64,000 bases of DNA, from assembly GCA_020073605.1 (NCBI GenBank), contig JAIQEW010000016.1, positions 1 through 64,000 of the forward strand. Reading direction: 5' to 3'. Of the stretch, positions 12,387 to 19,385 are shown piece by piece. The stretch comes from Terriglobia bacterium. Lineage in GTDB: Bacteria; Acidobacteriota; Terriglobia; Acidiferrales; UBA7541. The notes below the pieces were generated by a model that saw only the letters and a list, made by a program, of their open reading frames with translations, ran no database searches and was not told the origin of the DNA. Position 1 is the first letter of the stretch. Every line of letters starts with the position of its first letter. The position numbers and the translations under genes were made by a program.

Positions 12387-12836
12387 CTACAGCGCGAGCG
12401 GCTGGGGCTTCTGTCCGGCGTGGCGGGCGAGCGCTTCACTTCCGGCATACACACGCAGCTTCTTGGCGCGGCGCGCGCGGAGCTTGTTCTTCGGCAGCAT
12501 TCCCAGCACCGCTTCGCGCACGACCTCTTCGGGACGGCGTTGCATCATCGCCCGGATGGAAATTTCCTTCAGTCCGCCCGGGTATCCGCTGTGGTGACGG
12601 TACATCTTCTGGTCGATCTTGTTTCCCGTCAGCTTGATCCGCTCGGCGTTGATCACCACCACGTGATCGCCACAATCGAGAGACGGCGTGAAGCTCGGCT
12701 TATCCTTGCCGATCAAAAGCCTCGCGATACGCGTCGCCAGGCGCCCCAGCACCTGTCCCTCTGCATCCACCACCAACCACGTGGCCCCTACCGTGAGCGC
12801 TTCCGCCTCCCGGCCCTTTGGTACATATGTCCGCAT
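12387..12836 (-). CDS. rplM: 50S ribosomal protein L13
   Basis: 149 aa from the ATG at 12836 (MRTYVPKGREAEALTVGATW); upstream in-frame codons are not L13-like and fall inside the promoter region. LVVDAEGQVLGRLATRIARLL, GDHVVVINAERIKLTG and the YRHHSGYPGGLK loop identify it. An early 50S assembly protein, and first gene of the rplM-rpsI-rpsB-tsf-pyrH-frr run. Confidence 0.97.
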   Translation of the reverse strand: MRTYVPKGREAEALTVGATWLVVDAEGQVLGRLATRIARLLIGKDKPSFTPSLDCGDHVVVINAERIKLTGNKIDQKMYRHHSGYPGGLKEISIRAMMQRRPEEVVREAVLGMLPKNKLRARRAKKLRVYAGSEALARHAGQKPQPLAL

Positions 12837-12874
12837 CTGCCCAGTCACACCTTTCCGTCTAGAGACAAACGATG

Positions 12875-12903
12875 AGTTTAGGCTACGCGGCAATTTCTGT
12901 CAA
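12875..12903 (-). promoter_or_regulatory. Sigma70-type promoter of rplM-rpsI
   Basis: On the minus strand: TTGACA (12903-12898), a 17-nt spacer and TAAACT (12880-12875). The start site would fall near 12868, leaving a leader of about 30 nt before rplM. Confidence 0.8.
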
Positions 12904-13132
12904 CGAAGACTCTCGCCGCTCAAATTCCAAGACTATTTACCCGCGAATAACCCGAGTGTAACCCGGCGTGGCCACAGTTGCGGTCGAGGGACGTACCATG
13001 ACCTCAATCCTGATGTCGCTGACCAGCGTGAACCCGTCGCAGCCCGAGACTTTCGATCGCCTGCTCCGTCGCGCCGCCGCTTACTGCTGGCTCGAGCGTT
13101 TCAAGAGCCAAACTTCAAAGGGAGCTTTCACC

Positions 13133-13333
13133 GTGAACTACGACCATATTGGAGAAACCGCAGGCGCTGTCTGGGAGGCTCTCTCGAAGGAAGGCCCTCT
13201 CACTTTTGCCGCTCTGATGGAGGAGGTCAACGCGCCGCAGAGCCTCTTCTTCATGGCCATTGGCTGGCTTTCGCGCGAAGACAAGCTGCACTTCGAGCCT
13301 GCCGGCGGCGACTACATCGTCAGTCTGGCGTGA
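13133..13333 (+). CDS. Small winged-helix protein (DUF2582 type)
   Basis: 66 aa from a GTG at 13133 with an excellent AAGGGAG eight bases upstream; the frame is open back to 12968, but that part has no protein-like features. MNYDHIGETAGAVWEALSKE, the LMEEVNAPQSLFFMAIGWLS helices and the GGDYIVSLA wing match the DUF2582 winged helix-turn-helix family. Function unknown; such single domains may act in transcription or protein contacts. Stands alone, convergent with the bactofilin gene. The gap 12904-13132 shows no other signal. Confidence 0.75.
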   Translation: MNYDHIGETAGAVWEALSKEGPLTFAALMEEVNAPQSLFFMAIGWLSREDKLHFEPAGGDYIVSLA

Positions 13334-13411
13334 AGGGTCCGCGCGGAAAAATAGGAAGGCAGCAGCGGACCGCGCTTGCGCGGCCCGCCCGCTGGTTTGA
13401 GTGCTTGTGTC

Positions 13412-13978
13412 TTAGTCCGAGGAGCTGGCCGAGGCTGTCGTCGCGGCAGCGCGAGTTGTCCGCGTGTACGCGGCCTTCTCGATATCGCTGCTGTCGCTGG
13501 CTTCGCCGGCCTTGTCGATCTCGATCGAGCCTTTGAAGTACGCTCCGTCCTCGATCATGATCCGGGCCGTCGTCAGGTCGCCTACCACCGAGCCGTCCTT
13601 CTTGATCTCGATGCGGTCGCGCGCCCGAAGATTTCCCTTCACGTTGCCGTACACGACTACTTCCCGGGCGATCACGTCGGCGGTGACGCGAGCGCTCGCG
13701 CCGATCGTCAACTTGCGGTCCTCCAAATGAACCAGCCCCTCGACCGTTCCGTCGATGGACAGGTCTTCGTTGCCGCTGATCTCGCCCTTCACGTGCAAGC
13801 CCGCGCCGAGCCGGGCCGTGCCGCTGCTGCTCGACCGGTCGGACGTCGGATAACTCGAATCCAAAGGTGCCATGGTCTTAGCCTCCCCAGAAAAGGATGT
13901 TGCAGATGTTGCGTTCGTTCTAGGCTGCTGCGGAAGCGGCGACCTAGCGGGAGCGTCGGGTTTCTTCTCTCCCCACAT
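13412..13978 (-). CDS. Bactofilin (polymer-forming cytoskeletal protein)
   Basis: 188 aa. An unstructured Ser/Pro-rich N-terminus of about 60 residues is followed by the repetitive beta-helix core (LGAGLHVKGEISGNEDLSID, GTVEGLVHLED, VTADVIAREVVVYGNVKGNL, GSVVGDLTTARIMIEDGAYF) and a Thr/Ser/Ala-rich tail. Bactofilins polymerise without nucleotide and organise shape or envelope enzymes; peptidoglycan hydrolases are frequent partners in other species. The start is supported by AAGGAGGGTAA right before the ATG at 13978. Confidence 0.93.
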   Translation of the reverse strand: MWGEKKPDAPARSPLPQQPRTNATSATSFSGEAKTMAPLDSSYPTSDRSSSSGTARLGAGLHVKGEISGNEDLSIDGTVEGLVHLEDRKLTIGASARVTADVIAREVVVYGNVKGNLRARDRIEIKKDGSVVGDLTTARIMIEDGAYFKGSIEIDKAGEASDSSDIEKAAYTRTTRAAATTASASSSD

Positions 13979-14227
13979 TTACCCTCCTTGGGCCCAACTG
14001 CGCCGGAACCACCAAATGGGATGCGGACCGGGGCTACAAATCTAGTCCGCTGCCAATTCCCCGCCAATCCCAATTTGGCACGCTTGTGTCGCTAGAGGTA
14101 ATGGCCAAAAACTGGAGGCTGAAAAGGGAGGAATGCCGCTCAGTTCTTCGCGTCACTGAGCGTTTCTTGCTTTAGTGGGTCTCTGTGTCTCAGTGTCTCA
14201 GTGGCAATTCCTGCTAACCAACCGCTG

Positions 14228-14249
14228 TCGGCGCCATCGACGAATTCGC
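14228..14249. repeat. 22-bp exact copy of a lexA coding segment
   Basis: The 22 bases here (TCGGCGCC...GAATTCGC) recur exactly at 14438-14459 inside lexA, in the same orientation 210 bp away. The surrounding sequence does not match. It lies in the gap downstream of lexA (13979-14372), which also has a CTCTGTG-type repeat at 14180-14204. Confidence 0.6.
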
Positions 14250-14273
14250 AAAGCGGAAGCTCGCAGATGGAAG

Positions 14274-14320
14274 GGCGGGGTTTCAACCCCGCCAATAGGA
14301 GAAGCGGCGGAAGCCGCTTC
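14274..14320. repeat. Two adjacent hairpins downstream of lexA
   Basis: GGCGGGGTT-TC-AACCCCGCC (14274-14293) and GAAGCGGC-GGAA-GCCGCTTC (14301-14320), both perfect stems. They lie about 50-100 nt past the lexA stop and could end its transcript, although no T-run follows. The first belongs to the GGGGCGGG-type palindrome family seen at 39161, 43324 and 58580. Confidence 0.55.
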
Positions 14321-14372
14321 CTTTGCGCTGGTCTTCTCGCAGCATGTATTCGCTGGGCCGAGCCAGCCGCGA

Positions 14373-14996
14373 TCAATACTTCCTGAGAACACCAACGACG
14401 CGGCCCTGAATTTTCACATCCGTCCCCGGCACCACAATCGGCGCCATCGACGAATTCGCCGGCTGCAAACGAATCTTCCCGCCCGGCTCGCGATAAAAAC
14501 GCTTCACCGTCGCGTCGTCCTCGCCGACCAGCGCGACCACAATTTCTCCCGGATTCGCCACCTGCGTCTGCTCGACCACAATGTAATCTCCATCGAGGAT
14601 ATGATCCTCGCGCATCGATTCGCCCTTCACTTGCAGGACGAACGTCTTCTCCCCCCGCGCGAAGTCGGCCAGCGAAATCGTTTCGTTGTCTTCGACCGCT
14701 TCCAGCGGCCGACCGGCCGCAATTCTCCCCGCCAGCGGCAGCTCGACCACGTGCCGGTCGAGAATCTCCTCGCGCACCTGCTTCGGCAGTTGCGTCACCT
14801 CGATCGACCGGCTCTGGTTGTACCCCCGGCGGATGAACCCCTTCTTTTCGAGCGTCGAGAGATGCTTGTGCACCGTCGCGAGCGACGTCAGCTTCAGCGC
14901 ATGTGCGATCTCCTCGAAGCTCGGCGAGTAGCCGTTCTTGTTGATGAATCCGACCAGGTAGTTCAGGACTTCTTTTTGCCGTTTCGTCAGTGCCAT
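14373..14996 (-). CDS. lexA: SOS repressor LexA
   Basis: 207 aa from the ATG at 14996 (GGGGGAG upstream). The N-terminal winged helix (MALTKRQKEVLNYLV ... KLTSLATVHKHLSTLEKKGF) is followed by the S24 peptidase domain with the self-cleavage site Ala89-Gly90 (ELPLAGRIA), nucleophile Ser127 (KGESMRED) and Lys165 (ATVKRFY). It represses DNA-damage genes until RecA filaments trigger autocleavage. recA lies about 20 kb away in the same window. Start choice: the longer frame upstream has no family homology. Confidence 0.97.
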   Translation of the reverse strand: MALTKRQKEVLNYLVGFINKNGYSPSFEEIAHALKLTSLATVHKHLSTLEKKGFIRRGYNQSRSIEVTQLPKQVREEILDRHVVELPLAGRIAAGRPLEAVEDNETISLADFARGEKTFVLQVKGESMREDHILDGDYIVVEQTQVANPGEIVVALVGEDDATVKRFYREPGGKIRLQPANSSMAPIVVPGTDVKIQGRVVGVLRKY

Positions 14997-15079
14997 TGAC
15001 TCCCCCGGGCCGCACTCTCGCAATTTTGCAGGGTGTCTCGTCTTCACGAGTCACAAATCACGAGTTACGACTCACGGTA

Positions 15080-15109
15080 ATAGTATGGCGAACCAAAAGC
15101 GAAAGTCAA
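15080..15109 (-). promoter_or_regulatory. lexA: lexA promoter with possible direct-repeat SOS operator
   Basis: Minus strand: TTGACT (15109-15104), 18-nt spacer, TACTAT (15085-15080). Within and beside the spacer, TTTC-N7-GTTC (15104-15090) resembles the GTTC-N7-GTTC LexA operator described in alphaproteobacteria, with one mismatch. The promoter is clear; the operator is inferred. Confidence 0.55.
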
Positions 15110-15229
15110 TGGTACTGTGGGACAGGTTGGACTTCGTCGCTGGCAGAGCCGGCCGCTTGTCGTCGGATCGGAATTCACTTGGCGGTGCATCGCCGAGTGC
15201 TAACCTATGGTCAAAGGTACCCGGAGAAA

Positions 15230-15811
15230 ATGGACCTGGCTGAGGTGGTTGATGATGTCGTCGACGCGCTGGTGACCATCGACGCGTCAAGGCAGCCGTT
15301 TAAGGAATTTCAGCCTGGCGTCGGCCCCTACGGCGAGCCTCAATTGGTCAAGTTGATTGCGGCCCATCTCAATCGAATTCCAAAATACAAGGGTGCTGCA
15401 TGCGTCAGGAGGTCACCCGACCTGCTGATTCCTCAAGAATGGGCGATCGAATTCAAGTTGGCACGCCCTTTCGGCGACAACAATAAGGAAGCCGAAAACT
15501 GGTCGGTGAATCTACTCCACCCCTACCCCGGCAACGTCAGCACCATCGGTGATTGCTATAAGCTTTTGAAGTATGAGGGCCCTGAGCGAGGGGCCGTCGC
15601 GGTTATAGGCTATGAACACACTCCTCCGAAGATCCAACTCACACCTCTCATCCAGTCCTTCGAGGAGATAGCCAAGAACGTCCTCGGTTTCAAGCTTTCT
15701 GATCGCATTGAAGTCGGGCGGGACAATCTTGTTCATCCAGTTCACCAGGCGGTGAGAGTATTCGCATGGGAACTTCTTGACGGCCCTCGCAACCTGCAGT
15801 CCGAATCATAG
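15230..15811 (+). CDS. Unrecognised protein with PD-(D/E)XK nuclease-like motif
   Basis: 193 aa from the ATG at 15230 (GGAG three bases upstream); the frame stays open back to 14990 but that part overlaps the lexA promoter and is not protein-like. Pro63-Asp64 and Glu74-Phe75-Lys76 are set as in PD-(D/E)XK nucleases (PDLLIPQEWAIEFK), and a helix with Glu36 precedes them (PYGEPQLVKLIAAHL). The rest suggests an alpha/beta fold but I do not recognise the family. It diverges from lexA, stands alone, and is visibly more AT-rich than its neighbours, so it may be acquired. A nuclease role is inference only. Confidence 0.6.
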   Translation: MDLAEVVDDVVDALVTIDASRQPFKEFQPGVGPYGEPQLVKLIAAHLNRIPKYKGAACVRRSPDLLIPQEWAIEFKLARPFGDNNKEAENWSVNLLHPYPGNVSTIGDCYKLLKYEGPERGAVAVIGYEHTPPKIQLTPLIQSFEEIAKNVLGFKLSDRIEVGRDNLVHPVHQAVRVFAWELLDGPRNLQSES

Positions 15812-16445
15812 GCCGGGTCCGTCGAGCAAGGCATTGGGACCATCCTCATGCAGTCTTTTGCAAGGGTTGGGACTCTTCTCCCTGCTTCCCTGCCTCCGTG
15901 CTTCTCTGAAACCACAACCCGCAGTAGTATGATCCGCTCACAAGTGGGACGATCAACCCTGACTCGCACGATTCATCGCAGTTCCTATTGGCGACACCAG
16001 ACCCCATTCCTGCTAACCACCTTCCGGCTGCTTCTTTAGTCCGGTCGCATTGGTTTGGGATGTTGTGTCAAACCGCAGTGGAATTACGCCTGGTAAACGG
16101 GGCGGTCTCAATGGGTCGACGCAACACTAAGCTCAAAGTCTACTTGCAGGAGTCTCAAAGCCATAATCGTTTGCGAGCGTCAAATCAAACGAAACACTAC
16201 CCTGCCTAGGTTCTGATTCAGTACAGCCCGACAGATCGGTTCTTTAGGGGAAGTATCGTCGGATAAAGTGATTAAATGGTGTTGCAACGACCGGTTGAGC
16301 TCGCAGGTCAAACCGGACATATGGAGGACTGAAACGTCTCAAGGTAGCCCACTAAACAGGAGTTGACCAAGGAACCGAGCGGCGGTTCAATGAATGGACC
16401 GCGATGCCAGTTGTCGGGTCCTGGACAGGAAGGGAGCCAAGTCAC
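15812..16445. other. Gene-poor gap, no supported gene
   Basis: About 630 bp. Short open frames exist but lack ribosome sites and protein-like composition. It has a CT-rich stretch at about 15868-15897. A TTGACC at about 16362 might be part of a promoter for the ACT gene, but no good -10 follows. Confidence 0.4.
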
Positions 16446-16856
16446 ATGGCGAAGGCGAAGGAGTTTACAGTAACGATCGAAGACAAACCGGGCGCCTTGG
16501 GGAAGTGCTTCCTCGCTCTGGCGGAACGCGGAGTGAACATCCTGGCTTTTCAATCGTATGTGGAGGAGGGCGAGAGCCTGACCCGGTTCCTGGCGGATGA
16601 TACGGCCACCGCCAAGGCGGTGCTCGGCGGTCTGCACATGATCTTCGAGGAAACGGACGTCGCCGTAGCCAGGCTGCCGCACCGTCCGGGTCAGTTGGGT
16701 CGCGCCGCCTCGCGGCTGGGCGAAAACCAAATCAACATCGACTACAGCTACTGCGGAGTGGAGCCGGGATCGACCCTGGGGCTGCTCGTCTTCGGGGTTG
16801 ACAATGTGACCAAGGCGGCGACCGTGCTGGACGAGTTAGCCGCCAAAGATGCGTAA
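16446..16856 (+). CDS. ACT-domain protein
   Basis: 136 aa from the ATG at 16446, with AGGAAGGGAG nine bases before it. Two ACT-like repeats: FTVTIEDKPGALGKCFLALA ... ILAFQSY and VAVARLPHRPGQLGRAASRL ... IDYSYCG. ACT domains bind amino acids or other small ligands, and stand-alone tandem ACT proteins are usually regulators. No enzyme domain or partner gene is adjacent, so the ligand is unknown. Confidence 0.85.
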   Translation: MAKAKEFTVTIEDKPGALGKCFLALAERGVNILAFQSYVEEGESLTRFLADDTATAKAVLGGLHMIFEETDVAVARLPHRPGQLGRAASRLGENQINIDYSYCGVEPGSTLGLLVFGVDNVTKAATVLDELAAKDA

Positions 16857-16927
16857 GACGAGAATCTGCGCCCGACTTGCGTCCAATAAGCCGGTCGCAT
16901 AATTGCTGCCGGGCGCCTCGCTCTTTG

Positions 16928-17053
16928 CGGCTTCTGCAAAAGGTAGGATTTTTCTCCCTGCTTCCTATACTTCCTGTGCCTCCTCCGCTTCCTCCACCTC
17001 CTCTATCTCCTCTGCCTCCTCTACTTCCTCTCTTTCCTTCGCCTCCCTGCTCC
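16928..17053. repeat. CTCCT-rich low-complexity tract
   Basis: A pyrimidine-rich run of TTCCTCN-type units (e.g. CTCCTCTATCTCCTCTGCCT). A closely similar tract lies at 17696-17755 and a short one at about 15868. The rest of 16857-17192 holds no gene. Confidence 0.6.
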
Positions 17054-17192
17054 AACCTGCCGCGCCACTGTTTATAGATACTTAAACAATTGTGACGCCC
17101 GTCACTGCGCCGCCATTCGGCCGAAGCTCACCATTGCGCCGAAGTTCGATCTGTTTTGACCCCGGGGATCCACACGCTAATAGGAGAAGATC

Positions 17193-17627
17193 ATGAAGAC
17201 ATTTCAGAAACTCTGCGTACCTGGGCTCCTTGCAATGGTTGCGGTCTGTACCTCCGCACAGCAGCAGAGCACGGAACTCAAGCACGAAGCGGCTCCAGTA
17301 ACATCGGCGGCTTCGGGCAGCGAAATGTACAAGAACTACTGCGCTTCGTGCCACGGAAAGGGCGGCAAAGGGGATGGCCCCGCTGCCGCCGCACTGAAGG
17401 CAGCTCCACCCGACTTGACGACTCTCGCCAAGCGGAACGATGGAAAGTACCCTGCCCAGAAGGTGACAAGCATCCTGCAGGGCAAGGAGAAGCTCGTGGC
17501 TCACGGCGATCAGGAAATGCCTGTCTGGGGCCCCGTGTTCAGCAGCGTGAGCGGACGGAGTGAAGGCATCGTTGATCTGCGGATCTCGAACCTGAATAAG
17601 TTCCTGGAATCGCTTCAGGCCAAGTAG
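17193..17627 (+). CDS. Periplasmic c-type cytochrome (class I)
   Basis: 144 aa. Signal peptide of about 22 residues; heme-binding motif Cys50-Ala-Ser-Cys53-His54 (NYCASCHGKGGKGDG) and a probable axial Met109 (DQEMPVWGPVF). One heme domain, similar to small electron-transfer cytochromes of respiratory chains. The start has AGGAG eight bases upstream. A very stable hairpin follows at 17663. No oxidase or reductase is adjacent, so its partner is not known. Confidence 0.92.
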   Translation: MKTFQKLCVPGLLAMVAVCTSAQQQSTELKHEAAPVTSAASGSEMYKNYCASCHGKGGKGDGPAAAALKAAPPDLTTLAKRNDGKYPAQKVTSILQGKEKLVAHGDQEMPVWGPVFSSVSGRSEGIVDLRISNLNKFLESLQAK

Positions 17628-17662
17628 CAACCCTTTCGCAGTTGGGTTCGCTCCGCTGGGTA

Positions 17663-17693
17663 CCCACCCTTTGTGGTTTCCACAAAGGGTGGG
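17663..17693. terminator. 14-bp perfect hairpin after the cytochrome gene
   Basis: CCCACCCTTTGTGG-TTT-CCACAAAGGGTGGG, followed by GCTCTTCTCCTTG rather than a clean T-run. It is a member of a dispersed hairpin family with 24525, 25544 and 34330. Terminator function is inferred from its position 35 nt past the stop. Confidence 0.7.
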
Positions 17694-17695
17694 GC

Positions 17696-17755
17696 TCTTC
17701 TCCTTGATTCCTCTGCCTCCTCTGCTTCCTCTACCTCCTTTGCCTCCCTCCCTCA
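17696..17755. repeat. CTCCT-rich low-complexity tract, second copy
   Basis: TTCCTCTGCCTCCTCTGCTT and related units, matching the tract at 16928-17053, so the cytochrome gene is flanked by both. Confidence 0.55.
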
Positions 17756-17812
17756 CATCTTCGCTGTCATTCCCGTGATATAAGTGCCCGGTCTGCTCAA
17801 GGAGCATCGTCC

Positions 17813-18505
17813 ATGACTCGATATCACCTGGGACTCTTGCTGGCTTTCCTCATCGCGTGGATATGGTCCGCCATCCATCCGTCGTTTCCGCGCGACTGGT
17901 TCCTTGAGAATGTTCTGGTGCTGATCTTTGCGCCGATTGTTCTTCTTCTCGCACGTTATTTCCGCTTGTCGAATTTGTCCTACACGCTGATCACTCTATT
18001 CATGATTCTTCATTTGGTGGGCGCGCACTACACGTACGCGGAAGTTCCCTTCGGCTATGTGCTCCAGCGCTGGCTTGGCGCGGACCGCAACATGTACGAC
18101 CGCCTCGTGCACTTCTCGTTCGGATTTCTCATAGCCTATCCGATTCGCGAGGTGTTCATGCGGCTGGCGAAGACGAAGGGATTCTGGTCGTTTTATCTGC
18201 CGTTCGATGTGACTCTCGCGTTTTCGGCTGCATACGAGATCCTCGAATGGGTCGTGGCCTCGAAGGTCGAACCTGCGTCGGCGATGGCGTATCTGGGCAC
18301 GCAGGGGGACATCTGGGACGCTCAAAAAGACATGCTTTCGGCCGGCGTGGGAGCGGTGCTGGCCATGGTCGTGATCGCACTCATCAACTGGCGATACAAC
18401 CCCGGCTTTTTGCGGGAAGTGAAAGACAGCTTCTCGATTCCCGCGGGCGACCAACCCCTGGGCGAGTCGCTACTTCGAAAGTGGACCGGCAGCACCCGCC
18501 CCTAG
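17813..18505 (+). CDS. Polytopic membrane protein, DUF2238 (YjdF-like)
   Basis: 230 aa with about six hydrophobic segments, starting MTRYHLGLLLAFLIAWIWSA. The RWLGADRNMYDRLVHFSFGF loop and the ILEWVVA...GTQGDIWDAQKDM segment are characteristic of the DUF2238 inner-membrane family, whose function is not established. It ends 3 nt from the PH-domain gene, which is on the other strand, so the two are tightly convergent. Confidence 0.85.
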   Translation: MTRYHLGLLLAFLIAWIWSAIHPSFPRDWFLENVLVLIFAPIVLLLARYFRLSNLSYTLITLFMILHLVGAHYTYAEVPFGYVLQRWLGADRNMYDRLVHFSFGFLIAYPIREVFMRLAKTKGFWSFYLPFDVTLAFSAAYEILEWVVASKVEPASAMAYLGTQGDIWDAQKDMLSAGVGAVLAMVVIALINWRYNPGFLREVKDSFSIPAGDQPLGESLLRKWTGSTRP

Positions 18506-18508
18506 TAT

Positions 18509-18979
18509 TCACTGCTTCACCTTATCGATTTGTTCCTGAACCTGGCGGCGGAATTCCGACGGACGCGCGATCCTCGTGAACGGCTCGGGCGTCCCGCCCG
18601 TTCCGTGGACCACCACCGTCCCATAGCCCAGCAGTCTCCCCATCGCCGGCTCGTCGATCCCGATGCTTTCCACCTTCGCCAGCATGATTTCCAGCGACCT
18701 GCGGCTGAACATGCCGGTCTTGATCATCACGCGCCGATTCGTCACCGCGATTTCCACCGCGTTTCGCTTGAAAATCGCGAACGCAACGACCGCTCCCGCT
18801 ACGATGAAAAGCGCCGCACCGGCGTACATGATGTCCATGTCCTTCTGGATCAGGCACGCAACCCCGCCTGCCGCGACGGCAAGCGCGAGAATCACCGGCC
18901 ACACCAGCACCGTCCAATGCAGCCCCGTGCGAAACACCAGCTTCTCTCCGGGTATCAGATTTTTCTCGACGTAGCTCAT
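18509..18979 (-). CDS. Membrane-anchored bacterial PH-domain protein
   Basis: 156 aa. I place the start at the ATG at 18979, because GAGAGG lies six bases upstream; the ATG at 18985 directly abuts it. Two membrane helices (about 21-65) are followed by a bacterial pleckstrin-homology domain (VEIAVTNRRVMIKTGMFSRR ... IGIDEPAMGRLLGYGTVVVHG). YdbS/YdbT-type relatives are membrane proteins of uncertain function. No operon partner. Confidence 0.85.
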   Translation of the reverse strand: MSYVEKNLIPGEKLVFRTGLHWTVLVWPVILALAVAAGGVACLIQKDMDIMYAGAALFIVAGAVVAFAIFKRNAVEIAVTNRRVMIKTGMFSRRSLEIMLAKVESIGIDEPAMGRLLGYGTVVVHGTGGTPEPFTRIARPSEFRRQVQEQIDKVKQ

Positions 18980-19385
18980 CGGCATCCTCTCGAAATCATC
19001 GGCATCGCGCGAAACAGCGCGTGAAGATTACCCCGCGCCCGCCGCCCTCGCAACCGGTCGAACAATCTTCAACAGATTTAGATGTAGCGCCGCGGGCTTC
19101 AGCGCGGCACTCCTGTTTCGCAATTCCTTGTCCTTGCATATCCTTGCCTCCGCGCAGCCTATTCGCCGCCCCCGCAACCTTGGAACGCCTTCGCGCTTTT
19201 TCTTCGCGCATGCTCGAAACGCCATCGATATTTCAATTGGTGTTCTCCAGCCCCTCTCGCGGTGCTACACTATTCGCAGGCGGAGGGGAAGAGTTGTTAG
19301 TCCCATTGAAGGCGACGGCACGTCCCGGCATCTTGTACCCTTTATCTTCCCGTATTCATCCAAGAAATCAGGAGTTGTAACCGAC
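18980..19385. other. Intergenic region upstream of korA
   Basis: About 400 bp with no supported gene. It contains GCGCCGCGGGCTTCAGCGCG (about 19088-19107), a partly palindromic sequence of a type common between acidobacterial genes. I found no convincing korA promoter here. Confidence 0.4.

Noticed and set aside
15111..15125. CTGT...ACAG near lexA as an E. coli-type LexA box
   Set aside because: The two halves are only 3 nt apart instead of 8, so it cannot be that operator.
15848..16209. Short open frames between the nuclease-like and ACT genes
   Set aside because: No ribosome sites, no motifs and atypical composition; treated as non-coding.
16928..17053. CT-rich tract as a CRISPR or satellite array
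   Set aside because: There are no fixed-length repeats or spacers, only irregular pyrimidine-rich units.
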